A stretch of 17,502 nucleotides of DNA from Dehalococcoidia bacterium (lineage in GTDB: Bacteria > Chloroflexota > Dehalococcoidia > SZUA-161), in NCBI GenBank assembly GCA_014859215.1, contig JACUUS010000026.1:1-17502 (forward strand), read 5' to 3'. The notes below the pieces were generated by a model. That model was not told the DNA's origin, searched no databases, and saw nothing but the letters and a program-made list of their open reading frames with translations. Both the position numbers and the translations under genes were made by a program. Positions 1 to 7,112 of the stretch are shown here, piece after piece. The first letter of the stretch is position 1. The number at the start of each line of letters is the position of its first letter.

Positions 1-50
1 ATTAGACCCTTCCTCGAAGCTGGCCCACCTCCGGAAATGTCAAACATGGG

Positions 51-3000
51 CTAGCAAGCCTGGAAGTCCTCTACAATAACATTGGCCTCGCCCACGATTG
101 TGACAAGACTGCGGTGAAGGTCGGTGCAATATGAGGTCTGCGCAGGAAGCTCGAACTGTGTTGCACCGCCGTTCGTGATGACTGAGAGATAGACCTTGTC
201 TGCTCCCCGGTAGTGTTTTACGGCGTTGAACACCTGGTGCAACTGCGCCACATCAGCGTCTCGATTGTCCGAGGTCACAAGTGTTATCATGATTCGCCGC
301 CTGGGCTGCGGCGGTTCCTGTTGCTGTCGCGCCGACTCGGTGCCCGAATGAGAGTCTACGGGAGTGTATAGCGATGCACTTATGCACGATAACTGGAGGC
401 CGTCCCTGCCTGCTTTCACCTTGCCTTTTATGACGAGAGTATTCCCGTCCCGCCATAGGTCCTTGGTGCGCTGGAAGACTTCGGGCCAGGCTGTGACCTC
501 TATCGACCCGCCGAAATCTTCGAGAGACGCGGTGACGAAAGGTCTCTTGTCCCTCGTCGTCAGGTAACGAGGCGCCACCACTATGCCGGCCGTGGTCACG
601 ACATGGCCGACCATTTCCTCGCTTATCTGGCCGCAAAAGGTGTCAATGTTTGAAGCAACCTCTCTGGAGACTCTCATGAACGGATGGTCGGACAGGCAAA
701 TACCCAGAAGCTCCTTTTCCCAGGCTACTTTCTCGTTAATCGATGTCTCCAACTCGGGGAGAGAAATGGACGGTAATGGTGTATCAACGGTTTGTCCCCA
801 GAGGTCGAACATCGTTGATTGTCCTATTTCCTTCAATCGCTGCTCGGTCTGAGAAAGGGATATTATGCGGTCGAGGGATGCCAGGAGAGCGCTGCGTGTG
901 CCAAAGGCGTCAAGGGCGCCTGCCTTGACCATACTTTCGAGTGTACGCTTGTTCAGATTACGAAGATTCGCGCGACGGCAGAACTCGTCTATCGAGGCAA
1001 AGGGCCCGGACCCTTCTCGTTCAGCGACGAGAGCTCGCACCGCCGGCGCGCTTACGTTCTTGATAGCGTCAAGCCCGAACCGGATTGCAGGGCCGCTTTC
1101 GGTTGTCTCTTCGATAGTGAAGTCGTCGCAGCTGCGATTTATGTCGGGGGACAAGACCTTGATGCCGAGGCGGTGGCATTCACTTACCGCCTGCGCGATT
1201 TTGTCCGAGTTTCCCGCGTTGATAGAGAGAAGAGCGCACATGAACTCTACCGGGTAGTTAGCCTTAAGATAGGCTGTTTGATAGGCAATAAGAGCGTAAC
1301 TGACACTGTGAGCCTTGTTGAAGGCGTATCCGGCGAAGGGCTCGATTAGAGCCCAGACCTGCTGGGCAACCTCATCGGAGAAGCCCTTGCCTTTCGCACC
1401 GGCTACAAAACGGGCCTTTTCTTTCTTCATGACTTCCGGAATTTTCTTGCCCATGGCCTTGCGCACGATGTCCGCCTCACCAAGGGTGTAGCCGGCGAAC
1501 GCCTGCACTATCAGGAGCACCTGGTCCTGGTAGACAATGACCCCGTATGTCTCTTTGAGTATCTCGGCAAGAGCCGGATGTGGGAAACGAATCGGTTCCC
1601 GTCCGTGCTTGGCGTCGATGAAGGTCGGGATATGCTGTTTCGGACCGGGACGATACAGGGCCACCATGGCGGCGATATCGGCGAAGCAGGTCGGCTTTAG
1701 TTCCCTTATAAACCGTCGCATCTGGCCGCCTTCAAGCTGGAATACGCCTGTTGTCTCTCCGGACGATAGAAGCTCAAAAGTCTGGCTGTCATCGAGCGGT
1801 ATCCGGTGGAGATCCAAAGTCTGCTGGCGATGTGCTGCGATATTGCGGGCTGCTCTTTCAAGGATCGTCAGATTGGCCAGGCCCAGGAAGTCCATCTTAA
1901 GCAGGCCGATTCGGGCTATATCTTCCATCGCGAACTGCGTCATGCTGATGCCCTGTTCTTCATGCCTGGTCGGTCTCTGCAGGGCCACATGCTCGGTAAG
2001 CGGGTCTCTGGAGATGACTATTCCGGCTGCATGGGTGGACGCGTGTCGAGCAACTCCTTCGAGCTTGCCGGCAGTATCGATCAGGTGTCGGACCGTGTTG
2101 TCTTCCTGATATACATGCCGGAGTTCGTTATTGGCTTCCAGCGCTTCCGCGATTGTCGGCGCAAGCGGCGGAATGAGGCGGGCCACGCTGTCTACGTCCG
2201 CATAAGGCATTCCCAGGGCCCTTCCGACATCCCTTATTGCCGCCCTTGCGCCCATTGTGCCAAAAGTGATTATCTGGGCGACCCTGTCGGGCCCGTACCT
2301 GGAAGCTACGTAGGCTATTACTTCGTCCCGCCTGTCATCCTGGAAATCGAGGTCTATATCCGGCATTTCCTTTCGCTCGATGTTGAGAAAACGCTCGAAG
2401 ACCAGTCCGTGTGTCAAAGGATCAAGGTCGGTTATCCCGAGGCTGTAAAGCACGATGCTTGCGGCGGCGCTGCCGCGGACTCCGAAGAGAATACTGCGTT
2501 CGCGCACAAACGATATCACATCCCAGATTACGAGGAAGTAATTGGCGAACTCGGTTTGCCTGATTACTTCAAGTTCATAGCGGAGCCTGTCAAGAGCCTC
2601 CTGCGGGGCTTCGTGATAGCGGCGGGCAAGACCCTGGTAGGCAAGATCGGAGAGCTGATCGAAAGCCGTCTTCCCTGGAGGCAGGTCGATTTCCGGCAGG
2701 TGCAGCCGGCCGAAATCGAGTTCAAGCGAACACATCTCGGCAATCTGTTCTGTTACAGTCAGAGCTTCGGGCAGCTCAGGGAAGAGTTCGGCCATCTCCG
2801 CCTGGCTCTTCAGGTAGAAAGAATCACCCGTCATGCGAGGCCTTTTCTCATTCTGAATGGTATTATTCGTTTGTATACACAGAAGGAGATCATGCGCATA
2901 GGCATCGGTCTTGTTGACATAATGGACATCATTTGTGGCGACAAGAGGAAGACGCAGTTTGCGGCTCAAGCTGACCAGTTCCCGGTTGATCTGCGCAAGT

Positions 3001-3530
3001 TCCGGAATGTCGTGCTGCTGGAGTTCCAGGTAATAATCTCCGAAAACCTCCTTGTGTCGGATAGCGGCGGCCTCAGCTTCCGGCAAACGGCCCTCGAGGA
3101 TGAGCTGGCCCAATTCTCCCTGAGGGCAGGCCGACAGGGCGACGAGGCCCGCATGGTGATTTGAAATTAGTTCCCAGTCGACCCGCGGTTTATAATAGAA
3201 CCCTTCGAGCTGGGCTGCGGTGGCGAGCTTAAGGAGATTGTAGTAGCCGGTCTTGTTCTTCGCGAGCAGCACCAGGTGATAGGAACTCTTCTCGGAGGGG
3301 GTCTTGCTGCGCATGTCCTTCGGAGCTACGTACACTTCGCAACCGAGTATCGGCTTTATACCCGCCTCCCTGGCTTGCCGGTAGAACTCGAGTATTCCAT
3401 AGAGACAGCCATGGTCGGTGACTGCCAGGCTGGTCATGCCCAGATGTTTCGCCTTGTTCATGAGTATGGGTATGCGGCACATCCCGTCGAGGAGGCTGTA
3501 CTCGGTGTGGACGTGGAGGTGGGTAAACAT
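51..3530 (-). CDS. dnaE: DNA polymerase III alpha subunit
   Basis: Catalytic subunit of the chromosomal replicase, 1159 residues, the usual DnaE length. The N-terminal PHP domain (about residues 3-210) starts with the family-typical H6-x-H8 and also has D39-H40, E65, H85 and D201-x-H203, so its metal site looks largely intact, unlike the degenerate E. coli domain. The polymerase palm has the DIDLD motif (D391, D393) and LLKMDFLGL (D547), matching the three catalytic aspartates of the family. Helix-hairpin-helix sequence follows, then a probable internal beta-clamp motif (QSTMFDL, about residue 930) and an OB-fold near residue 1000. The ATG at 3530 fits the family N-terminus but has no Shine-Dalgarno; an extended -10 lies 11 nt upstream. 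The gene is divergent from the oad genes. The stop is TAG at 51-53. Confidence 0.97.
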   Translation of the reverse strand: MFTHLHVHTEYSLLDGMCRIPILMNKAKHLGMTSLAVTDHGCLYGILEFYRQAREAGIKPILGCEVYVAPKDMRSKTPSEKSSYHLVLLAKNKTGYYNLLKLATAAQLEGFYYKPRVDWELISNHHAGLVALSACPQGELGQLILEGRLPEAEAAAIRHKEVFGDYYLELQQHDIPELAQINRELVSLSRKLRLPLVATNDVHYVNKTDAYAHDLLLCIQTNNTIQNEKRPRMTGDSFYLKSQAEMAELFPELPEALTVTEQIAEMCSLELDFGRLHLPEIDLPPGKTAFDQLSDLAYQGLARRYHEAPQEALDRLRYELEVIRQTEFANYFLVIWDVISFVRERSILFGVRGSAAASIVLYSLGITDLDPLTHGLVFERFLNIERKEMPDIDLDFQDDRRDEVIAYVASRYGPDRVAQIITFGTMGARAAIRDVGRALGMPYADVDSVARLIPPLAPTIAEALEANNELRHVYQEDNTVRHLIDTAGKLEGVARHASTHAAGIVISRDPLTEHVALQRPTRHEEQGISMTQFAMEDIARIGLLKMDFLGLANLTILERAARNIAAHRQQTLDLHRIPLDDSQTFELLSSGETTGVFQLEGGQMRRFIRELKPTCFADIAAMVALYRPGPKQHIPTFIDAKHGREPIRFPHPALAEILKETYGVIVYQDQVLLIVQAFAGYTLGEADIVRKAMGKKIPEVMKKEKARFVAGAKGKGFSDEVAQQVWALIEPFAGYAFNKAHSVSYALIAYQTAYLKANYPVEFMCALLSINAGNSDKIAQAVSECHRLGIKVLSPDINRSCDDFTIEETTESGPAIRFGLDAIKNVSAPAVRALVAEREGSGPFASIDEFCRRANLRNLNKRTLESMVKAGALDAFGTRSALLASLDRIISLSQTEQRLKEIGQSTMFDLWGQTVDTPLPSISLPELETSINEKVAWEKELLGICLSDHPFMRVSREVASNIDTFCGQISEEMVGHVVTTAGIVVAPRYLTTRDKRPFVTASLEDFGGSIEVTAWPEVFQRTKDLWRDGNTLVIKGKVKAGRDGLQLSCISASLYTPVDSHSGTESARQQQEPPQPRRRIMITLVTSDNRDADVAQLHQVFNAVKHYRGADKVYLSVITNGGATQFELPAQTSYCTDLHRSLVTIVGEANVIVEDFQAC

Positions 3531-3541
3531 GGGCTTGTGTT

Positions 3542-3550
3542 ATTATAGCA
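3542..3550 (-). promoter_or_regulatory. Extended -10 promoter of dnaE
   Basis: On the minus strand the sequence reads TGC-TATAAT, a perfect -10 hexamer with the TGn extension. I see no convincing -35 at 17-18 bp, as expected of extended -10 promoters. The hexamer ends 11 nt before the dnaE ATG, so transcription would start about 4-6 nt upstream of the start codon. Confidence 0.5.
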
Positions 3551-3596
3551 TTGCTGCACCGGCGCCGCGAGACCGTGGAAGACGACCGTGCAAGAG

Positions 3597-3625
3597 TTGA
3601 AAATCTAGACGGGACTCTGTAAAAT
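3597..3625 (+). promoter_or_regulatory. Sigma70-type promoter for oadG-oadB
   Basis: TTGAAA (3597-3602), a 17-bp spacer and TAAAAT (3620-3625): five of six consensus bases in each box. The predicted start near 3632 gives a leader of about 130 nt before oadG. It is divergent from the dnaE promoter. Confidence 0.5.
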
Positions 3626-3684
3626 GGCTTGTCAGTATCTCGCGGGAGCTAATCCACTCTGCAGGGGCGGAGAGGAGTTCAGGA

Positions 3685-3768
3685 TTGTCAGCCGGTGAAA
3701 CGCCCCTTGCTCCTGGCAGATACTTTCTTCGTTTCTGCGACAGGTCGGGGTTCGGGTACTATGATTGA
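3685..3768 (+). CDS. Possible 27-codon upstream ORF overlapping oadG
   Basis: GGAGAGGAG (3669-3677) lies 7 nt before a TTG at 3685 that opens 27 codons ending in TGA at 3766-3768. The stop overlaps the proposed oadG ATG (3761) by 8 nt. The peptide begins MSAGETPLAPG and ends FGYYD; it resembles no family I know. Because the oadG ATG has only a weak ribosome binding site while this TTG has a good one, it may act as a translational-coupling leader. It could also be chance, with the purine run serving an in-frame GTG at 3695 as the oadG start, although 17 nt is too far. Confidence 0.3.
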   Translation: MSAGETPLAPGRYFLRFCDRSGFGYYD

Positions 3769-4297
3769 AGCACTGGTAATCAGCGTTGCAGGTGTTGGCA
3801 CAGTATTCGTCGTTCTCGCTGTTATGATGTTTCTTATGATCGGGATTGGGAAAGTCTTCCCGGGAGAGGAAATAAAGCAGGAGGATGAGAAGAGCGCTGT
3901 TTCTCAAGTCAGGGAACCTTCTGATAATCTGGTTCCGGAAAGAATCGAGACAGCGGCCATAGCTCTCGCTGTGGCTTCGTACCTTGACAAGAGAAACAAA
4001 GGTTCTGGCAGGGTGCTTGGTATTAGCGGGACAGACTTCAGCTTGCAGATGGAGAACCTCTCGCCTCAGGTTGTACGGGTAGTAGTAGACGGAGAAGAAT
4101 ACAGGGCGACCGCGGCAGAAGAAGGGCTGCCGCTGGAAACATGGGACGGGTTCAGGGCCGGTACGCGATTGAGGACAACCGAAGGTGAACGCCGATGGCG
4201 GTCCGGCGCAGTCTCCTTGCAGGGAGGTTACTGGTATCGGAGCGGCTGGACTGAAGGCAAAGCAAACCCGAAGCGTGTGCCCGCACCCGAGAAGTAA
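3761..4297 (+). CDS. oadG: Sodium-pump decarboxylase gamma subunit (OadG family)
   Basis: Small membrane anchor of a biotin-dependent, sodium-translocating decarboxylase (oxaloacetate, methylmalonyl-CoA or glutaconyl-CoA type). It is 178 residues from the ATG at 3761, where the OadG-like N-terminus begins: one transmembrane helix at residues 4-29, then a charged linker and the segment ETAAIALAVASYLDKR (63-78), typical of the family. The remaining 100 residues are longer than in a minimal OadG. They include VVRVVVDGEEYRATAAEE (104-121), which resembles the first strands of the biotin-carrier region, but no MKM biotinylation site follows. An in-frame GTG at 3695 would add 22 residues with no better ribosome binding site. 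The stop and the next start share one base (TAATG), so translation is probably coupled to oadB. Confidence 0.82.
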   Translation: MIEALVISVAGVGTVFVVLAVMMFLMIGIGKVFPGEEIKQEDEKSAVSQVREPSDNLVPERIETAAIALAVASYLDKRNKGSGRVLGISGTDFSLQMENLSPQVVRVVVDGEEYRATAAEEGLPLETWDGFRAGTRLRTTEGERRWRSGAVSLQGGYWYRSGWTEGKANPKRVPAPEK

Positions 4298-5466
4298 TGT
4301 CAGCAGATGGAATCTGGCAGATACTAGCCGGCTTTGAAGATCTGGGCCACCAGCCGCTGAGCATCGTGATGCTGCTCATCGGGTCTGTGCTCATTTACCT
4401 CGGTATAGGCCGTAAACTCGAGCCCTTGCTCCTGGTCCCGATTGGCACCGGAATCATGATCGCCAACCTGCCGCTGGGAGAAGCGGTAATCCCCGCGACC
4501 GGACAGCAGACAGGCGGTTTCCTCTACTATTTCTATGAGTATGGTCTTTTCAACGGGCTGATTCCTCTCCTCATCTTCCTTTGCCTGGGGGCGCTCACGG
4601 ACTTCGAACCCCTGCTCTCCAGCCCGCGAATGTTTCTTCTCGGGGCTGCCGCTCAGGTTGGCATTTTTGTGGCTCTTATCAGTACGCTCGCATTGGGTCT
4701 TATCCCGATGTTCGGTTTCGGCCTCAAAGAAGCGGCTTCGGTAGCCATAATAGGAGGCGCTGAAGGTCCCACCACCATTTACGTCGCGGCGAAGATGCAG
4801 CAAGCCGGCGCGGACCCCGCGATTTTCGCCGCGGTCGTGGTGGCATGCTATTCCTATATGGCCCTTGTACCTATTATCCAGCCTCCCATAATACGCTTGC
4901 TTACTACCAGGAAGGAGAGGCTGGTTAGAATGCCTTACTCGGAGCGCCCGGTGTCCAGAACAGCAAAGATAGTTTTTCCGATCGTCTCCATCGTGGTAGC
5001 CGGACTGTTCATTCCCAAGGCTGCGCCGCTCATTGGCATGTTCATGTTCGGGAACCTGCTCAGAGAATCCGGCGTGGTGGAGAGGCTGGCGACAACCGCG
5101 CAGAACGAATTGATGAATATTGTCACCATTCTGCTGGGAATTACTGTGGGCTCCACAATGCTGGCTGGTTCGTTCTTCAACTTGAAGACAATAGCTGTTT
5201 TTGTACTGGGAATAGTGGCCTTCGGAGCCGCCACGGCGGCGGGCCTGCTTCTGGGCAAAGCTATGTACTTTCTCTCGCGAGGGAAGGTCAATCCAATGAT
5301 TGGGGCCTCGGGAGTGTCAGCCGTCCCGATGTCGGCGCGAGTCGTTCAAAAGATGGCCTCGAAGGAAGATCCCGGCAACTTCCTCCTCATGCATGCCATG
5401 GGTCCAAATGTGGCCGGAGCTATCGGGGCCGCGGTTGCCGGTGGCGTGCTCCTCGCAATGGTATAG
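4297..5466 (+). CDS. oadB: Sodium-pump decarboxylase beta subunit (OadB family)
   Basis: Integral membrane subunit that couples decarboxylation of carboxybiotin to sodium export. It has 389 residues, a normal length, with about nine hydrophobic segments. Family motifs are present in order: GGAEGPTTIYVA (153-164), YSYMALVP and QPPI (185-198), FGNLLRESGVVERL (251-264), NPMIGASGVSAVPMSARV (332-349) and HAMGPNVAGAIG (366-377). The acidic residue in GGxxGPT is Glu156, where family members I recall have Asp (Asp203 in the Klebsiella enzyme). The usual Ser after GPNVAG-I-G appears to be Ala378. Substrate specificity comes from an alpha subunit that is not in this window, so oxaloacetate, methylmalonyl-CoA and glutaconyl-CoA all remain possible. 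Confidence 0.93.
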   Translation: MSADGIWQILAGFEDLGHQPLSIVMLLIGSVLIYLGIGRKLEPLLLVPIGTGIMIANLPLGEAVIPATGQQTGGFLYYFYEYGLFNGLIPLLIFLCLGALTDFEPLLSSPRMFLLGAAAQVGIFVALISTLALGLIPMFGFGLKEAASVAIIGGAEGPTTIYVAAKMQQAGADPAIFAAVVVACYSYMALVPIIQPPIIRLLTTRKERLVRMPYSERPVSRTAKIVFPIVSIVVAGLFIPKAAPLIGMFMFGNLLRESGVVERLATTAQNELMNIVTILLGITVGSTMLAGSFFNLKTIAVFVLGIVAFGAATAAGLLLGKAMYFLSRGKVNPMIGASGVSAVPMSARVVQKMASKEDPGNFLLMHAMGPNVAGAIGAAVAGGVLLAMV

Positions 5467-5484
5467 GTCTCATCCGTCCCACAT

Positions 5485-5514
5485 TTGACAACTATTTCAT
5501 AATGCTGCTATAGT
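5485..5514 (+). promoter_or_regulatory. Strong sigma70-type promoter for the amidase gene
   Basis: Perfect TTGACA (5485-5490), an 18-bp spacer ending in TGC, and TATAGT (5509-5514), so it also has an extended -10. The predicted start near 5521 falls inside the hairpin at 5516-5541. It begins 18 bp after the oadB stop and makes the amidase its own transcription unit. Confidence 0.62.
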
Positions 5515-5515
5515 T

Positions 5516-5541
5516 CCGGCGTTAATCGTACAGGACGCCGG
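5516..5541 (+). repeat. Inverted repeat at the amidase transcription start
   Basis: CCGGCGT (5516-5522) and ACGCCGG (5535-5541) form a perfect 7-bp GC-rich stem around a 12-nt loop. No T-run follows, so it is a poor terminator for oadB. Its position just after the -10 suggests an operator or a 5' mRNA hairpin. Confidence 0.45.
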
Positions 5542-5557
5542 CGGGGCGGGAAACGGT

Positions 5558-6976
5558 ATGCCTGAGCAGGACATTTGCTGGAAAGACGCTGTCGAACTCG
5601 CGGGAGACGTGAGGACCCGCAGGGTCTCCCCGCTTGAGGTAGTCAGACATGTCCTTGACCGTATCGAGCGGCTTAATCCTGTTATCAACGCTTATGTCAC
5701 GGTGTGTGCGGAATCGGCGCTTGCTGAAGCAACGAAGGCGGAGGAAGCGGTGATGAGGAAGCGGGAAATCGGGCCTTTACATGGCATACCTGTTTCCTTC
5801 AAGGACCTCATACACACAGCGGGCATTCGGACCACTTTGGGCAGCAGGTTGTTCGCGGATCTCGTGCCCGGGGAAGACGCGGTGCTGGTGGCGAGGCTGA
5901 AGCAGGCCGGAGCCATAGTGCTGGGAAAGACGAACACGCCCGAGTTTGGCTACAAACCGCTTACGGAGAACCCTTTATTCGGTATCACTCGAAACCCGTG
6001 GAACCTTGATAGAACGCCGGGCGGGTCGAGTGGTGGGGCGGCGGCCGCAGTGGCGGCGGGACTTGGCCCTCTTGCCGTCGGCAATGATGGGGGTGGTTCG
6101 ATCAGAATTCCTTCGAGCTGCTGCGGGGTCTTCGGTTTGAAACCGCATCTGGGGAGGATACCACGATATCCGGCCTTCGCCGGAAGCGAGATTATCACCC
6201 ACGAGGGGCCGATAACCAGAACGGTGCGGGATGCGGCTCTTATGCTCGATATCATGGCAGGGCCTCATTGGGGAGACTGTTTCTCTCTGCCCGCTACCGG
6301 GACGGTCTTCTCGGAATTCGTCGGGCGTGGAGTGAAGGGCCTGCGCTTCGCCTGGAGCTCGGACCTCGGCTACGCCGAGGTGGATCCGGAGGTAAGGCGG
6401 ATCTGCGAGTCAGCCGCATTGACCTTCGCCGGGATGGGCGCTGTAGTAGAGGAAGCGAGTCCGGGATTCCTGAATAATGAAAAGCATATCGGTACCCTGT
6501 TCGGCGTCGATGGTCTAACAGCTTTGTCAGATTTGGGCGAACTCGAGCAGTTTGCTGACAGGCTAGACCCGCTTACACATGTGATGCTGCTTGTTTCAGC
6601 ACAGGTGAGCGTAATGGACTATGTGCGTGCTATGTTCGCCCGACGCGAAATTTCAGTAGCCATGGGGCGGTTCTTGCAGACCTATGATCTGCTGCTTACG
6701 CCGACTCTTGCCTTGCCGCCCTTGCCTGTAGGGTATCCCGATGCCGCCGGTTTTCTCAAGTGGATACCGTTTACTTTTCCATTTAACCTTACCGGCCAGC
6801 CAGCCGCGTCCGTCCCCGCTGGTTGGACAGCTGACGGCCTGCCCGTCGGACTCCAGATTGTGGGGCGTGCCCATGATGAGGCAACGATTCTGCGTGCCGC
6901 TTCAGCCTTTGAAGAAGCGCAGCCGTGGTCCGGGAGAAAGCCGCCTGTGACGTGCACGATTCAAGAAACATGTTAA
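5558..6976 (+). CDS. Amidase-signature family hydrolase
   Basis: Cytosolic serine amidohydrolase of 472 residues, hydrolysing a carboxamide or related acyl bond; the natural substrate cannot be read from sequence. The Ser-cisSer-Lys triad is complete: Lys82 in VSFKDLIHTAG, cis-Ser157 in TPGGSSGGAAAAVAAG and nucleophile Ser181 in GNDGGGSIRIPSS. The 24-residue gap between the two serines matches FAAH and peptide amidase. The segment GKTNTPEFGYK (123-133) and C-terminal GLQIVGR are also characteristic. It lacks the GatB/GatC context and reads as a general amidase rather than GatA. No signal peptide is visible. The start is ATG at 5558, with only a G-rich, weak ribosome binding site. It has its own promoter. 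Confidence 0.93.
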   Translation: MPEQDICWKDAVELAGDVRTRRVSPLEVVRHVLDRIERLNPVINAYVTVCAESALAEATKAEEAVMRKREIGPLHGIPVSFKDLIHTAGIRTTLGSRLFADLVPGEDAVLVARLKQAGAIVLGKTNTPEFGYKPLTENPLFGITRNPWNLDRTPGGSSGGAAAAVAAGLGPLAVGNDGGGSIRIPSSCCGVFGLKPHLGRIPRYPAFAGSEIITHEGPITRTVRDAALMLDIMAGPHWGDCFSLPATGTVFSEFVGRGVKGLRFAWSSDLGYAEVDPEVRRICESAALTFAGMGAVVEEASPGFLNNEKHIGTLFGVDGLTALSDLGELEQFADRLDPLTHVMLLVSAQVSVMDYVRAMFARREISVAMGRFLQTYDLLLTPTLALPPLPVGYPDAAGFLKWIPFTFPFNLTGQPAASVPAGWTADGLPVGLQIVGRAHDEATILRAASAFEEAQPWSGRKPPVTCTIQETC

Positions 6977-7026
6977 TCCGGCGGGTTTACCTGCCTTTTC
7001 CTATGTGGAGTAGTACTATTATCTTG

Positions 7027-7055
7027 TTGTGGGACGTGATTCTTTCTGATATTAT
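7027..7055 (+). promoter_or_regulatory. Extended -10 promoter for the GGDEF-pilT unit
   Basis: TTGTGG (7027-7032), a 17-bp spacer ending in TGA, and TATTAT (7050-7055). The -10 matches five of six bases and carries the TGn extension; the -35 is weak. The predicted start near 7062 gives a leader of about 50 nt. Confidence 0.45.
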
Positions 7056-7112
7056 GCCCTCGCAATACAGGGCTCGGAAGATCGGGAGCCAGTTCGGGCC
7101 GAGGGGGATATA

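Noticed and set aside
1..47. A possible partial minus-strand gene starting with ATG at 47 (MFDISGGGP...)
   Set aside because: Only 15 codons are visible, there is no ribosome binding site, and the GGAGGTG lies within this frame rather than before it. It could be a neighbouring gene but cannot be supported.
1806..3164. A 452-codon open frame on the plus strand opposite dnaE
   Set aside because: It lies wholly antisense to the well-supported dnaE coding sequence, has no domain resemblance, and long antisense frames are common in genes of this base composition.
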